Assembly: GCA_023383055.1 (NCBI GenBank)
Contig: JAHDYP010000019.1
Span: forward strand, 20,080 to 62,116
Reading direction: 5' to 3'
Length of the DNA stretch: 42,037 nucleotides
From: Verrucomicrobiota bacterium
GTDB lineage: Bacteria > Verrucomicrobiota > Verrucomicrobiia > Limisphaerales > JAHDYP01
Numbering within the stretch: position 1 is the first letter of the stretch; every line of letters starts with the position of its first letter. The position numbers and the translations under genes are program-made. Positions 9,819 through 20,300 of this stretch are shown here, one piece after another. A model generated the notes under the pieces. It did not search any database, had not been told where the DNA came from, and saw only the letters and a program-made list of their open reading frames with translations.

Positions 9819-10612
9819 AAGCCCCCCGCAAATCCCGAACCGCGCAGCAGAATGTCCCGAGGCCATCGGATCGGCTCACGCTGCGCGATCTGCCGTTTGC
9901 GCAACTGGTGCGGAGCCATCCCGGCCTGGTCGCAGCGCGCCGGCATTATGCTGACAAGTCACCCGCCGAGCGGCGGGCCGCCGCCGAGTGGGAATACGAC
10001 GGAGCTGCGGCCGCAGAACTTTTCTCGGAAGCCTTGGCTCGTGCCGGGCACAGCGATGCTGCGGAACGACGCCTGGAGGCCGGGGTAAGCGCCTTGGCGA
10101 TCGATCCCAGGTTTGCCCCGGCGTTGCTCACCGTCGGGTCTATTGAGTATCAACTTGGCCGCGTGGACGCCGCGATGGAGCTGTTCCTCGGACTTGCCGC
10201 GTTGCCCGCGGACGAGCCGGATCTGGTGGAAGTGATCGACCAGGCCGGGGATTTCCTGCTCGATCGAAACGACTTCGACAACGCATTGAAGCTCTACGAG
10301 ACGACGGTCGGCCATCACGCGGATACGGCCTCGTTCTGGAGTGGCGTGGGTTACTGTCTCGGCCGACTAGGCAGGAAGGCGGAGGCTGTAGCCGCCGCGC
10401 GGCGGGCGCTGGCCCTGGAACCGTCGAGTGCAGTTCGCCTGAACGACCTGGGTTGGGCGCTGCTGGAAGCGCAGTCGTACACTGAAGCTCGTTCCGTCCT
10501 GGAGCAGGCAGTGGCGTTGGCGCCGGCCGATTACGAGTTGCCACGCGCCAACCTGCGGCAACTCGAAGAGCGTTCAGAGCAGAAAAACGAACCACGCAAG
10601 AGGCAGACATGA
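9815..10612 (+). CDS. Tetratricopeptide-repeat protein
   Basis: This is a 265-residue, apparently cytoplasmic helical protein with no signal peptide. After a basic leader it shows a string of TPR-like helix pairs: RFAPALLTVGSIEYQLGRVD, DFLLDRNDFDNALKLYE, ASFWSGVGYCLGRLGRKAE, ALEPSSAVRLNDLGWALLE and SYTEARSVLEQAVALAPAD. TPRs bind partner proteins; the partner is unknown. ATGA overlaps join it to the upstream glycosidase and the downstream propeller gene (10609-10612), so all three would be made together. It is not from a family I recognise beyond the repeat. Confidence 0.75.
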   Translation: MKAPRKSRTAQQNVPRPSDRLTLRDLPFAQLVRSHPGLVAARRHYADKSPAERRAAAEWEYDGAAAAELFSEALARAGHSDAAERRLEAGVSALAIDPRFAPALLTVGSIEYQLGRVDAAMELFLGLAALPADEPDLVEVIDQAGDFLLDRNDFDNALKLYETTVGHHADTASFWSGVGYCLGRLGRKAEAVAAARRALALEPSSAVRLNDLGWALLEAQSYTEARSVLEQAVALAPADYELPRANLRQLEERSEQKNEPRKRQT

Positions 10613-11260
10613 AACGTGAGGCGTTGATCAGGAACACAACGAAACCGATGGACACTTCGGTCCTGCATCGGACGCGAAGCCGGTGTGGCTCGCAAAGGGA
10701 CTGCCCTTCCGGGTGGCGTCCCGCAGGAGCCGCTGCACCGCTGAGCCTTGGGCTGGCGATCGGACTGTTGCTCTGCGGCGGGAACCTCCTCGCCCTTGGC
10801 CAGGACTCTCGGGCTGACGGCACAGCCGCGTACCACACCGAAACCAATAGATGGCTGAACCCGCGTTTCCGCTACTGCTGCGCTTTATCGAGAAGCACAG
10901 CCTCGCTTCCGCGGACAGGTCCGTCGAGTCCGCGCACTGGAATCAATTCCGCGGCCCAAACAGACAAGGTGTGGCGCCCGGTGCCCGGATTCCTCTGCAT
11001 TTCGGGCCGGGATCGAACGTGTTGTGGAAGATCGCGGTTCCCCCAGGTCACTCGTCCCCGGTTATTTGGGGCGACCGCCTGTTCCCGGCGGCGGTGGATT
11101 CAGGCGACCCCCAAGCGTTGCTCACCCTGGCCATCGATCGCCGGGCCGGCCGAATCCTCTGGCAACAGCAGGTTCGATCCGATCGCCCCGGCGCCTTCCA
11201 CGCGCTCAACAACGCCGCCTCCGCGACACCCGTGGCCGTAGATCAGGCACGCGCCGATGA
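10609..11260 (+). pseudogene. PQQ-type beta-propeller pseudogene (frameshift, C-terminus lost)
   Basis: Translation begins at 10609 with a leader and hydrophobic segment (LSLGLAIGLLLCGGNLLALG) and runs to AAYHTETN, after which this frame loses family similarity. From about 10851 a different frame carries the propeller: AEPAFPLLLRFIEK, HWNQFRGPNRQGVAPG, VLWKIAVPPGHSSPVIWGD and AIDRRAGRILWQQQV. That is a PQQ-like outer-membrane-type propeller starting with W-x-Q-F-R-G-P. Similarity fades after HALNNAASATPVAV (about 11236), roughly one third of a normal 430-residue protein; the frame then runs into unrelated sequence and stops at 11393. So the gene has a frameshift near 10840-10855 and has lost most blades. 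The AbiE pair begins shortly after the break. Confidence 0.65.
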
Positions 11261-11419
11261 ACCGCCACCGTTGGCCGTCCTGCACGAAGCCCTCTTCGTC
11301 GTCCACGCCGAACCGGTGCCGCGGATCGCTGGGGTCGGGGTGCGCGGCGTTGAACAGCAGGTACCAAAATACCTGAAGCTGAGATCGGGATGATCGGTCT
11401 CCGGCCGGAAGCCAGAAGC
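11237..11419 (-). other. Coding-like fragment of unknown origin on the minus strand
   Basis: Between the broken propeller and the AbiEii stop, the minus strand has a protein-like stretch: DRWMSFWLPAGDRSSR, QLQVFWYLLFNAAHPDPSD, RFGVDDEEGFVQDGQRWRF, IGACLIYGHG. It lies in an open frame reaching back to 11693 inside AbiEii, but it has no start of its own and no family I recognise. It is probably a remnant of another gene left at this junction. Confidence 0.3.
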
Positions 11420-12283
11420 TCATCCAACGGTCATTGCCCTCGTCCCTTCGGAGCGCACCAGTTCGGTTAGAAACTCCCAGTAGGACTCCTGCTCCACAGT
11501 CTCCCTGACGGTTGCCGCGGGCAGAAAACGCTGCATTTCCTTCACGAAATCGCCGCGGATGGCGGGGTCGGCCTTCAAGGCGGACAGCCGCGCCTCGAGC
11601 TGGGAACAGAACTCGGCGACGGTGTGGCGGTGATCGTTGATTTTCGCTGGGACGAGGGCCAGCGGCAACTCGATCCCCTGCTGCTTGAGCCACGCGATAT
11701 CCCAGAGGTCCCGGTTCTTGATTCGGTTTGGGCGGAACGCCAGGGCAATGACCTTGTCGGCCAGGATCTCCTCTCGGCTCTGGGCTTGTAGAATTAACCC
11801 GGAGGTTCCCAGGTCCACCCCATAGACGTTCCGCAACATCATCGGACGGCGGTCGTGACTTGGAATCGCGCGAAGATCAATGTGGATCCTCGGTGCGGGC
11901 AGGTCCTTCCGCTCGGGTTGTGTGATCACGCTCAGTCTCCACGTATCCACCCCGAGCGTTTCCTTCTTCGGCTCGCCCACTGTGACCTTCAGCCCATACC
12001 GGTCCTCCAGACGCTCTACCAGCACACCCGCAAGCCGGGCCAGCCTTTCGCGTGTGAAATCCGCGCCGCCGGTAAAATCAAGATCTTCGCTCAGGCGGAC
12101 CGACCCGTAGCACGCCCGCAGGCAGGTGCCTCCAATGAAGGTCAGCCCCCCCAGTAATCCCACGGCGCTCATCTCCCGCAGAATATCGTGATGCAACAAT
12201 TCCTTTTCCACCACCGCCTTGACCGCAGTGAGTTCCGGCCTGACCTGTAGAGCCTGCGACACTAGCCGGTCAAACAAGCTCAT
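11420..12283 (-). CDS. abiEii: AbiEii/AbiGii-type nucleotidyltransferase toxin
   Basis: This 287-residue protein has the nucleotidyltransferase motif FIGGTCLRACYGSVRLSED followed by L-D-F (about 50-70), giving the G-G-T and D-x-D pattern that binds NTP and metal. A later IHIDLRAI provides the third acidic position. The helical region EEILADKVIALAFRP and the R-D-L-W-D-I motif are typical of the AbiEii family. Family toxins modify RNA targets (tRNA acceptor stems in studied relatives) and act with the AbiEi antitoxin in phage abortive infection. The start overlaps the end of the AbiEi gene by 14 bases, as expected for a coupled antitoxin-toxin operon. It looks complete. Confidence 0.85.
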   Translation of the reverse strand: MSLFDRLVSQALQVRPELTAVKAVVEKELLHHDILREMSAVGLLGGLTFIGGTCLRACYGSVRLSEDLDFTGGADFTRERLARLAGVLVERLEDRYGLKVTVGEPKKETLGVDTWRLSVITQPERKDLPAPRIHIDLRAIPSHDRRPMMLRNVYGVDLGTSGLILQAQSREEILADKVIALAFRPNRIKNRDLWDIAWLKQQGIELPLALVPAKINDHRHTVAEFCSQLEARLSALKADPAIRGDFVKEMQRFLPAATVRETVEQESYWEFLTELVRSEGTRAMTVG

Positions 12284-12803
12284 GGGCCACCTCCGGGTTC
12301 ACCAGGTCTTGAGTGCGGCGCGTGGCTCGCATGTCGCGGAGCGCCAGCCGTGCCGAGGCCCGCCACAGACGACGTTCCAGGTCGTAGGTCAGCTCCTCAG
12401 TCAGGTCCCCGGGCAACTGAGCGGTATGCACAAATTCAATTCGCCCAAAATCACCGCCATCCACCACCTGGCTGCGACCCGATGACATCAGGGTGATCCA
12501 ATTGATCGGAACCTGCGAAATGACCCCAGCGTCACTCAAGGCGGTTTCCAAACTGATGTAGTTGAACCCGCTGGCGCGCAATCGGGCCGCCGCATGAAAA
12601 AGCACCATGCCTCGCGGATAATTCACCCGGGGATACAGATAAATCCCACGGCAAACCCGCTTCAGAACGCCCGCCTTCTGAGCTCGGCACAGCAGCACCG
12701 CCAGCTCCCGGCGCCCCGGAAGTGCCGCCTCGAAGTCGGAGCTGGCGAACAGGTAATGTTCACCGTCAGCCAGTGACTCCAGGACCTTTTCCAATTGCTT
12801 CAT
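12270..12803 (-). CDS. abiEi: AbiEi-type antitoxin / transcriptional repressor
   Basis: The gene is antitoxin-first in the operon. I place the start at the ATG at 12803 (MKQLEKVLESL); an ATG at 12812 would add three residues, and the open frame runs further upstream without family-like sequence. The 177-residue product has an N-terminal winged-helix region (about 5-60: FASSDFEAALPG, LLCRAQKAGVLKRVCRG, IYLYPRVNYP) and a C-terminal antitoxin domain (SGFNYISLETALSDAGVI, VPINWITLMSSGRSQVV). AbiEi proteins neutralise AbiEii and repress their own promoter, usually by binding inverted repeats upstream. I see no clean repeat pair in the 100 bases upstream, but that sequence is a decayed gene. Confidence 0.8.
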   Translation of the reverse strand: MKQLEKVLESLADGEHYLFASSDFEAALPGRRELAVLLCRAQKAGVLKRVCRGIYLYPRVNYPRGMVLFHAAARLRASGFNYISLETALSDAGVISQVPINWITLMSSGRSQVVDGGDFGRIEFVHTAQLPGDLTEELTYDLERRLWRASARLALRDMRATRRTQDLVNPEVAHELV

Positions 12804-12939
12804 CGGTTGCATTCCGCAGAAGACTCTACACAAGCTTTCACTTTTAGCAATCTTCTGTTGAGTGTTCGCGTTGGTGGGGCATCGAACGAGCCATGACCCT
12901 CTTTGACGAACCGGACCGCTGCGTTCGGGCGGCGACCGG

Positions 12940-13200
12940 CAAGGCACGTGCCATCGGCCCGGTCCGGCAATCAGCGGCGCCTTCCCGGGATGCGCGCCGT
13001 GGAACATGGACAAGTCGAAGTTCCACTCGAAGCCCTCACCGCTCTAAAGCCGGGTAGGAACCTCATGGCCAATGTGCCGCCATCCCGCACATAGCTTTTA
13101 AGAAACTCGATGTCTTCCGAAGTTCATGGAATGTCACCCACCGCAAGAATCACGGGATAAGCCCGCCATGAACTGCGGCGCTTCTTGACCAGGTTCCATG
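12940..13200 (-). pseudogene. Remnant of a larger gene, with an in-frame stop
   Basis: One minus-strand frame reads YPVILAVGDIP, then TGA, then TSEDIEFLKSYVRDGGTLAM and RFLPGFRAV. The L-x-x-Y-V-R-D-G-G-T-L pattern is typical of the GATase-like/trimerisation domain found in some beta-galactosidases and other large exported proteins. A second frame near 13000 may continue it (GFEWNFDLSMFHGAHPG when read with a shift). There is no start, and the piece is short, so it is a fossil. It lies directly upstream of the AbiE pair. Confidence 0.4.
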
Positions 13201-13460
13201 CATAATTGGAATCCCTAAACCGGGCGACTCATAGGCATTTGCTTTGTCGCCACAGCCCGAGTGCGGCTGGCCAAGCGTGGCCATTCAACGCGAGGCTCTG
13301 GTTGGTGGTCGTTGCGACGTTGTGAAACAGGCCCACCAGGATGGGATTGGCGGTGTCGTTGCCGAACGTCTCGACGGTAAAGGGGTGCGCTCACCGGTAC
13401 TATAGCTCCCGCTGGGAGTGGCCGTGAGGCGGGGATCAACGCGGAAGGAGGCGGAACCGA
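13201..13460 (-). pseudogene. Short decayed coding fragment, family unknown
   Basis: The minus strand reads VDPRLTATPSGSYSTGER, then after a shift near 13382 TVETFGNDTANPILVGLFHN, VATTTNQSLALNG and HAWPAALGLWRQ before a TGA near 13230. The composition looks like a secreted protein fragment, but I cannot assign a family. It follows the tail of the VCBS pseudogene on the same strand and might be part of the same or another lost gene. Confidence 0.3.
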
Positions 13461-14306
13461 TTACAAGCGCGAACCGTCGCCGGGAAGGCGGACGCGCAGG
13501 AAGTTCAGTCGCTTCTCAACAGGCAACGCCAGCCGACGCCGGATCAGGTCCAGTTCCGCCCGCTCGTTCTGCTGGCGCAGGGCTCGCAAGACGGTCTCGC
13601 GTTTACGGGGCTGACTTGCGGTTTTCACGCAGGGTTTTCTCCAGGATCTCCAGCACGGCCCGCGAATCGCCCCCGTCGCGGATCGGACTGCCGACGTCCA
13701 GGCTCTCGAAGGTGCGATTGCCTCGGTTCCGGTAAAGGACACCAGGCTGACGGCCTTGCCAATCGGCTACGAAGAGGTCGATCCAACCGTCATTGTCGTA
13801 GTCGGCCCAGGCGGCATTGTAGCTTTCCGGGGGGTTCACGAGGATCGATCCGACCTGGGCGGCGGACAGTTTGTCGAAGCGGCCTGCCGAGGTTTGGCGG
13901 TACAGGCAAGGGCTTTCCTGTTGTCCGTTGACCACAAAAATGTCGAGGAGCCCATCCCGATCATAATCGACGAAACTGGCATCCAGGCTGGGCTCAATGT
14001 CCCTCGTCCAAGGCGATCGCGTTGACGGTGTCTTTGGTGAAGGTTCCATCGCGGTTGTTGCGATAAAAGGATTGTGGCACTCCGGGCCCGGCCGGCGCGA
14101 CCACGTGAACGCAGACGTCCAGGAAGTCGTCTCCGTCAGGGTCCCACCAAGTGGAGGCTTCGGTGGGCATTGGTTTGTCCGGACAAAGGCAGGCCCTTGC
14201 CGTACCATTGGTAAGTCAGGGGCGGGGCCGTCGTGGTCGCGGTGACCTGGTCGAGCACGGCCAGGTTCAACGCGAATACGAGCGCGATCAGGGTCCGGGT
14301 CTTCAT
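13461..14306 (-). pseudogene. VCBS/FG-GAP repeat secreted protein, multiply frameshifted
   Basis: The gene opens at an ATG at 14306 with a signal peptide (MKTRTLIALVFALNLAVLDQ). FG-GAP/VCBS-type calcium-binding blades are spread over three frames: STWWDPDGDDFLDVCVHVV, then FYRNNRDGTFTKDTVN, then after another shift SFVDYDRDGLLDIFVVNGQQ and AWADYDNDGWIDLFVADWQ. A final shift near 13610 recovers the tail LRALRQQNERAELDLIRRRL and PVEKRLNFLRVRLPG. The breaks lie near 14170, 14000 and 13610. An intact version would be a repeat propeller for adhesion or ligand binding. It follows the RHS gene by 23 bases on the same strand; a GTG overlapping the RHS stop (14333) is an alternative start. With three frameshifts it is not functional as read. 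Confidence 0.65.
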
Positions 14307-14329
14307 GGCAATACCTTGCGGCTTCGAAC

Positions 14330-17300
14330 TCACTCGCAGGTCGAAAGGCCTTTCTTAACGAATTGCTTGAGGACACCCTTGACCGAGCCCGACTTGAACT
14401 TCGGCCACTGCGGCCGCGGCGCGAGATCCAACGCACAGTCGGCCGCGCCGGAGGTCTGGACGCCCTGGAGTCCAACGGTTGCCGCGCCGAACATCTTGCA
14501 GATGCATTTGCCGATGCGCGCGGCGTCGTCAATCGTCTTCTGCGCCACTTCGCTGAGCAAGGACTGGTATTCCAGGGCGGCGACTTCGCCGGTGGGGTCC
14601 GTGCGGTTATGTGGATCGTTGCCCGCGTAACGGTAGAAATTGAGGTCGCCGCCCTCGAACAGCGTCGGGTCCTCTTGCACGAAGCGTCCCAGGAATGGCG
14701 AGTAGTGCCGCGCCCGGTTCTCGTAAAGGCCGGCGGCGGCGCTCCAGAAGCGGCCGGCGAACCGCAGGTCGCCGAGTTGGGCGGGATCACCGGCCACGAG
14801 TTGCCCAAAGGCATCGTAATCGGCCCAGGCCATGGGGTTTACCGCGCCCGCGACCTTGGGATCGGAACTGCTGGCATCGACGCTGAAGACCCCACGCACA
14901 CTGCCGCGATGATCCTGCAGGAACCAGCGCTCGCCGAGCGCGGCGTCCCACAGCGCGAAGAACCGGTCCACCCTGGCCAGGTCGTAAAAAAACATGCGTT
15001 GAACCACGTTCTGGCCATCGAGGAATTCGGCGAAGGGCATCTCGCGGTCGTTGAGGATCCACCTCGTGCTGCCGCCTTCGGCGCGTTTGATGAGACGGCC
15101 CATCCAGTCGTAGCCGTACTCGGCCACCGTCACCGGGTCCGCGGTGGGATTCGTTCGAGTCTGAACCCGTACGAGCTGATTGTTGTGGTCGTAAGAGAAC
15201 TCGCGGATGGCGCCAATGCCGGTGTCGGTTTCGCGCGTGAGATTGCCCTCGAAATCGTACTCCAGCGTCAACGCACCGACCTGGAGCAAGCGATTCCCCG
15301 GGCCGACCGTGGCCGGAACGGCCTGGAAATGGGAAGTGAGGCGGTTGCCGGCGGCGTCGAAGGAATAGCGCTCCGGCGACCGTGCGGTATGGACAACACC
15401 GGTGAGTTGGAGGCCCGCATCGTAGTTGAAGCTGGCGGTGTTACCAGGCTCGGTCACGCGGTTGATGATGCCGCCAGGGGAGCGGGTCAGGCTCATTGAG
15501 GCTTCAGGGAAGAGCAGCGAACGATCCGGAGAGCGATGGCTGATCTCGGTGGCGCGGCCTTTGGTATCACGGGTGTACTCGCTGATCGCGAAGGGAGCCT
15601 GATCGAAGTCGCTCGAGACCGAGCCTTTAAACCGTTCCAGGCGGATCTCACTGCCCATGGTGTCATAGTAATGCCGCACATGCCGCGTTTGGCTGGCGCC
15701 CGGCAAATCCGGCACGCTCCATTGTTGGCTATGAATCGTTCCCCCGGACCGAAGGTCGGCGGTGATGCCGCCGTCGAGCAATACATCGTCCGAATCATTT
15801 AGCCGGACACTCGACGGCACGCCCGTCCCGTCCTCAACCCACTCGTAAAGCAGGTCGAAGCGCGCCTGCCCCGCGTAGTCGACTCGCACGCGCGAGGGCC
15901 GGTTCGGTACCGTCTCCAGAAACTCCCAGGCGGAGGCGCCGTCGCTCACGGCGCTGAGCACGCCGCCGTTGCTGTAAGTGAAGGTCCACGTCTTGACCAC
16001 CGTATCGTTCGGGTCCAGCCACTGTTCTTGAGTGACTTGGTTGCGCGGGTTCCAGGACCAGCGTTTCTTGCGGCCGTTGCGGTCGATCCGCTCCGTCACC
16101 CGGCCGAGCGCATCGTAGGTGAGTGACAGTTGACTCCCGTTGGGGTCCAGGTAGCGCGTCAAACGGTTCAACGGATCATACTCCGCTCGATGGCGGTTAT
16201 TCAGCGAGTCATCAAGCGAAGTGACATTGCCATTGGCGTCCCGGACAGGCTGGACGGTGAATCCGTCGGGTCCACGAATCGCCGCGAGCTCTCCGTAGGG
16301 GTCGACATAGAACCGCGTGGTTCTCCCGTTCCAGTCGGTCACGGTGACCGAACCATCGCTGTTGAGCACGCTCTGTGCAGAGGCGCTGGCAGCGTCGGTC
16401 ATCGAAGCCGGCAGACCGTTGGCGTGATAGGCGATGCGCACGCTCTCTCCGGCGGAGGTGGTGGCACCAGTGACGCGCCCGACGGCGTCGCGCGTGTAAG
16501 TCAACTCCAGGCCCGAAGTGTCCGTGATCTCCCGGGACAGACCCGTGGCGCTGTCGTATTGGGTGCGGGTGGTCTCCCCATCCAGGGTTTCCGTCTCCAC
16601 CTGCCCTTGCGGCGTGTAGCTGTAAGTAATCACGGGGTCGTCCACGAAGGCCTGGCCTTCGCGGGTGAGATTTCCGCGCGCGTCATACTCCCAGCGCTCC
16701 TTGCGACCGTCACTTGCGTCAAAAGTCAGTGGTTGATTGAGGGTGTTGTAGGTCCACCGCTCGGTTGGGGAAAACGTGTCTGGCGGACGCGTAATCGTGA
16801 GTGTGTTTCCCGCGGCATCATAGGTGTAACGCGTCTCCTGGCCCAGCGGATCGATCTCGCGAGTCTGCTTATCCGGATGCCGGGAATCTTCATAGGCATA
16901 CGTGGTCACCCCGCCCAGTGGATCGGTGACGGTGAGCACGTTGCCGCGTTGATCGTAGGTGATTTGGGTGACGTGACCCCGCGGATCGGTCGTGCTCCCG
17001 GTGAAGCCCAGGGGATCCCAGGATTGCCGGGTGCGGTTGCCGTCGGCGTCCACGATCGCCGCGAGCCGGCCATCGGCGTCGTACTCGAAAACACTGCCGA
17101 CCCGTCCGTAAGCGTCCGTGACGCTGGCCAGAAAATGGGCCGGGTTGGTGAGATAGCCATAGGTGGTGGTGCGGTTGGAGGGATCTTGCACCGAAAGCAG
17201 GTCTCCGTCCGGCGTGTAGGCGTAAGTCCAGATCTGCGTGGCGCCAGCACTGATCGCGGTGATGCGTCCCAACCCGTCGCGCGTAAACTGAAGCTTCAAG

Positions 17301-20300
17301 CCGCCGGAATGTTCGAAGCCGTCCGCCGAGTGGCTTAGCCTGTTGCCCAGGAGATCTTCCGCCTCCAGAAAACCTTGCGCCTCGTGGTACGTGTAGCGGC
17401 TTCCGTCCGGCCGGATGAGCACGTAGGTGTCCGGATTCCAGGGGAGTGAGATCAGCTGGTAGATCATGTCACCCTCAGGACTGACCGTGAGGAAAGGCTG
17501 ACGACCCTCGGGCACCTCGAGCCGATCATAGACACCAGGGTCGGCCTCAAAGGTCGCACGATAGTTCGGACCGAACAGGCCCGGACTGACCAACTCCGGG
17601 CGGAAAGTGAAACCGTTGCGTCTGCCGTCCGGGCCGGTGAGGTAAAGCCGCGTGCCGTCGCGAAACGCCGTCGCTCCAAAAATACCTGCCCCGGTGCGGG
17701 GCACCGTTTCTCCGATCTGAGGGTTGACGAGCGTCAAAGACCAACCGTGGCCGAAGTCGCCCACGTTGGCGGTATCAAAGGAATCGTAGACGCGGCTGAT
17801 TCGCAGGGGAAAACCCGCCAACTCGATGTCGATGTCGGTGAATTCCCGGCGATGTCGGCCCAACTTGCTTTCGCCGGTGATTTCCACCAGGCGGGCTTCA
17901 ACGCGGCCAAGCCGCAGATCGTTCCAGGCCACGACGCGGAGGACGTAGGAACCGTTGGGCAACACCGTGGCGTCGAGACGCGCCAGGCTTGAAGGCAGCG
18001 GGACTTCCCCGGTCCCCTGCCCGAGCCGTTTCCAGTGGGACTGGTTACCGCCCAAATCGCTGAGGTCGACTTGCTCGCGGGGGGCCACATCCACGAACCA
18101 CTCCACAATTGGCCTGCCCGAATTAATGCTGCCGAACACTTCCTGCACGAGCGTGACGGGTGTCCCGTCCCCCGGCGCAATGATATCGATGACGGGTTGG
18201 AGCGAGGCGGGATCCACGCCCTTGGCGATCACCTGGCCATAGTAGGAAACAGGACCACCCAGCGAGGGGATCGACTTGAGGCGCAGGAAATAGACGCCGT
18301 CGGCGACCTGATCTCCCGGAAACGTGGCCACCGTTTGGTTGACTCGATCGTCGCTCCCGGACGCAATCACGAGGTAATCCGGATCGTCGGCCTCCAAATC
18401 GTAGGGATCCACTTGATCCACCAGGGCATAGGCCACTTCCCAAATCGGGGCTGAAGTTCCCCCGATGGTGGCAATAACCGGCGTGGGTCCGCTGACCACC
18501 GCCCCGGAGGCGGGAGACCAAACCCGAATCTCCTGGCCGTCCCCGGCTCCCAGGGAGGCGGGATCAAGAGGCAGCTTTCCTTCCGCATCCGCGATGTAGA
18601 GGGTCCAATACTCGGTGGTGGTCTGGCCACCGGTATCCGTCGCAGAGCCCGTCAGATTCAACACTCCCGGTTCGGCGGGGGTGATCGAGAAGGAACCGTC
18701 CGGTTCGAGGGTGAAGCTGGTCCCATTGCCCACCGCCGAGCGCGACACGATACCCAGGTCGTCCGTCGCGGATACCCGAAGCGAGGCGGTCTGCCCCTGC
18801 TGGAGCGTCTGTGCTCCTCCAGTTTCAAGCAGAACCACCGGCGGATTGTCGGAAAAAACCTGGCCAAAGTCCTGGTGATCCACCGATTCGTTGCCAACGA
18901 TCGTTACCACGCGCGCACCGGCCAAGGGCGCAACAAAGTTCAGCGCCTGTAGCGCGGTGAAGGCAACCGCCTGATCGGTGCCGGCGCTGGTCCGGGACAA
19001 CAGCTTGAGGAAGTGGACGGGTGCGCGGACCGGGCTGCCCGCGAGATCGAGCCCCAGGACACTGTCACCCACGGACTGATCCACGATGCTATGCAGCGTG
19101 AGCGCGTCCGCAGTCGACCCCATCCAGACCTCGGTCAACTCGCTGCCGCTGCCTTGACGTGGGCGAATCACGGCAAGATCCGGACCGGCCTTGTCCACAA
19201 TCGCTTCGTCAAACCGTACCGTAACGCTCGCGTCACGGGGCAGGCTCAGGCATTCCGTCGTGTTGTAGATCCCGATGGGCGGCAACTCGTGGCGGTTTCC
19301 CGCCGGCTGGAGCAGAATCGCCGGATCCACCGGCTTAAATTCATAGCCCACGATCACCCACCGCCCCCCCGGCCACACACGGTCGGCCAGCAGGCCGTAA
19401 GGCCCCGCAAAAGCCAGTCCCGTGTCCGCATGCACATAGGCGACAACTTCGTCGGGCCACCCATCGAGCACTGGCGGGGTGACCACGGTTGGCAGCGTCT
19501 GCGTGGTCCCTGGTTCCAACCACTGGCGCACATGATAGTAACCGGGAGCCAATAGCGGAAAAGTATAGGCGCCTGATGCGTCGGTTAGGGTCCGCCGCTC
19601 GGTCTCGTCCATTTGCCCATCGTAGTCCGCATCGAGCCAGACCAACGCCCCCGCTACCGGCTCTCCATCGGCCGTATTGCCGTCGCGATCCGGGTCAGTC
19701 CGCACCACCCCGGCAATGGTCCCACCCGACGCGTTGAATACGAGCGGGTCGGTCAGATACTCCGTGACCTCGCGCCCGTCCCTGAATCCGTCGCCGTCGG
19801 TGTCCGGGTTGTCGGCATTGGTCCCCAACAGACCTTCTTCGACAGAAGACAACCCATCACCGTCGGCGTCCGTTGGTGTTGCCGCTTGCACCCGAAAGAA
19901 CGCCCGGTCGACGAGCGACTCGCCGAGGGGTACCTTCAGCACCTCGCCCGTGCCGAAATACACGTCGAAGACCGGCTCGAAATCGGGCAAGTCCTCCGAA
20001 CCCATCAGTTCGTAAGCGACACCGGGCGCGCTGGGCCAAAGCAAGGAGATGCCCGTCTTCGTAAGTCCAATGTTTAGCGACAGACTCGAAGAAGCCTCCC
20101 AGGGGTCCGTCCCCGCCAGGTACTCTTCGCGGGTGGTCATGCCGTCTCCGTCCGCGTCCACATCCAATTCCCACGGCTCAACGCTCAAGCGTTGAAGCCA
20201 CCAGGAACCAGGTTGTGGATCGGCGGCGAAGAGCGAAGCCGCCGGAACTGTCAGAGTGGCGGCAGTGATAAGGGCCAACCACCGGGCTGGATCATAATAA

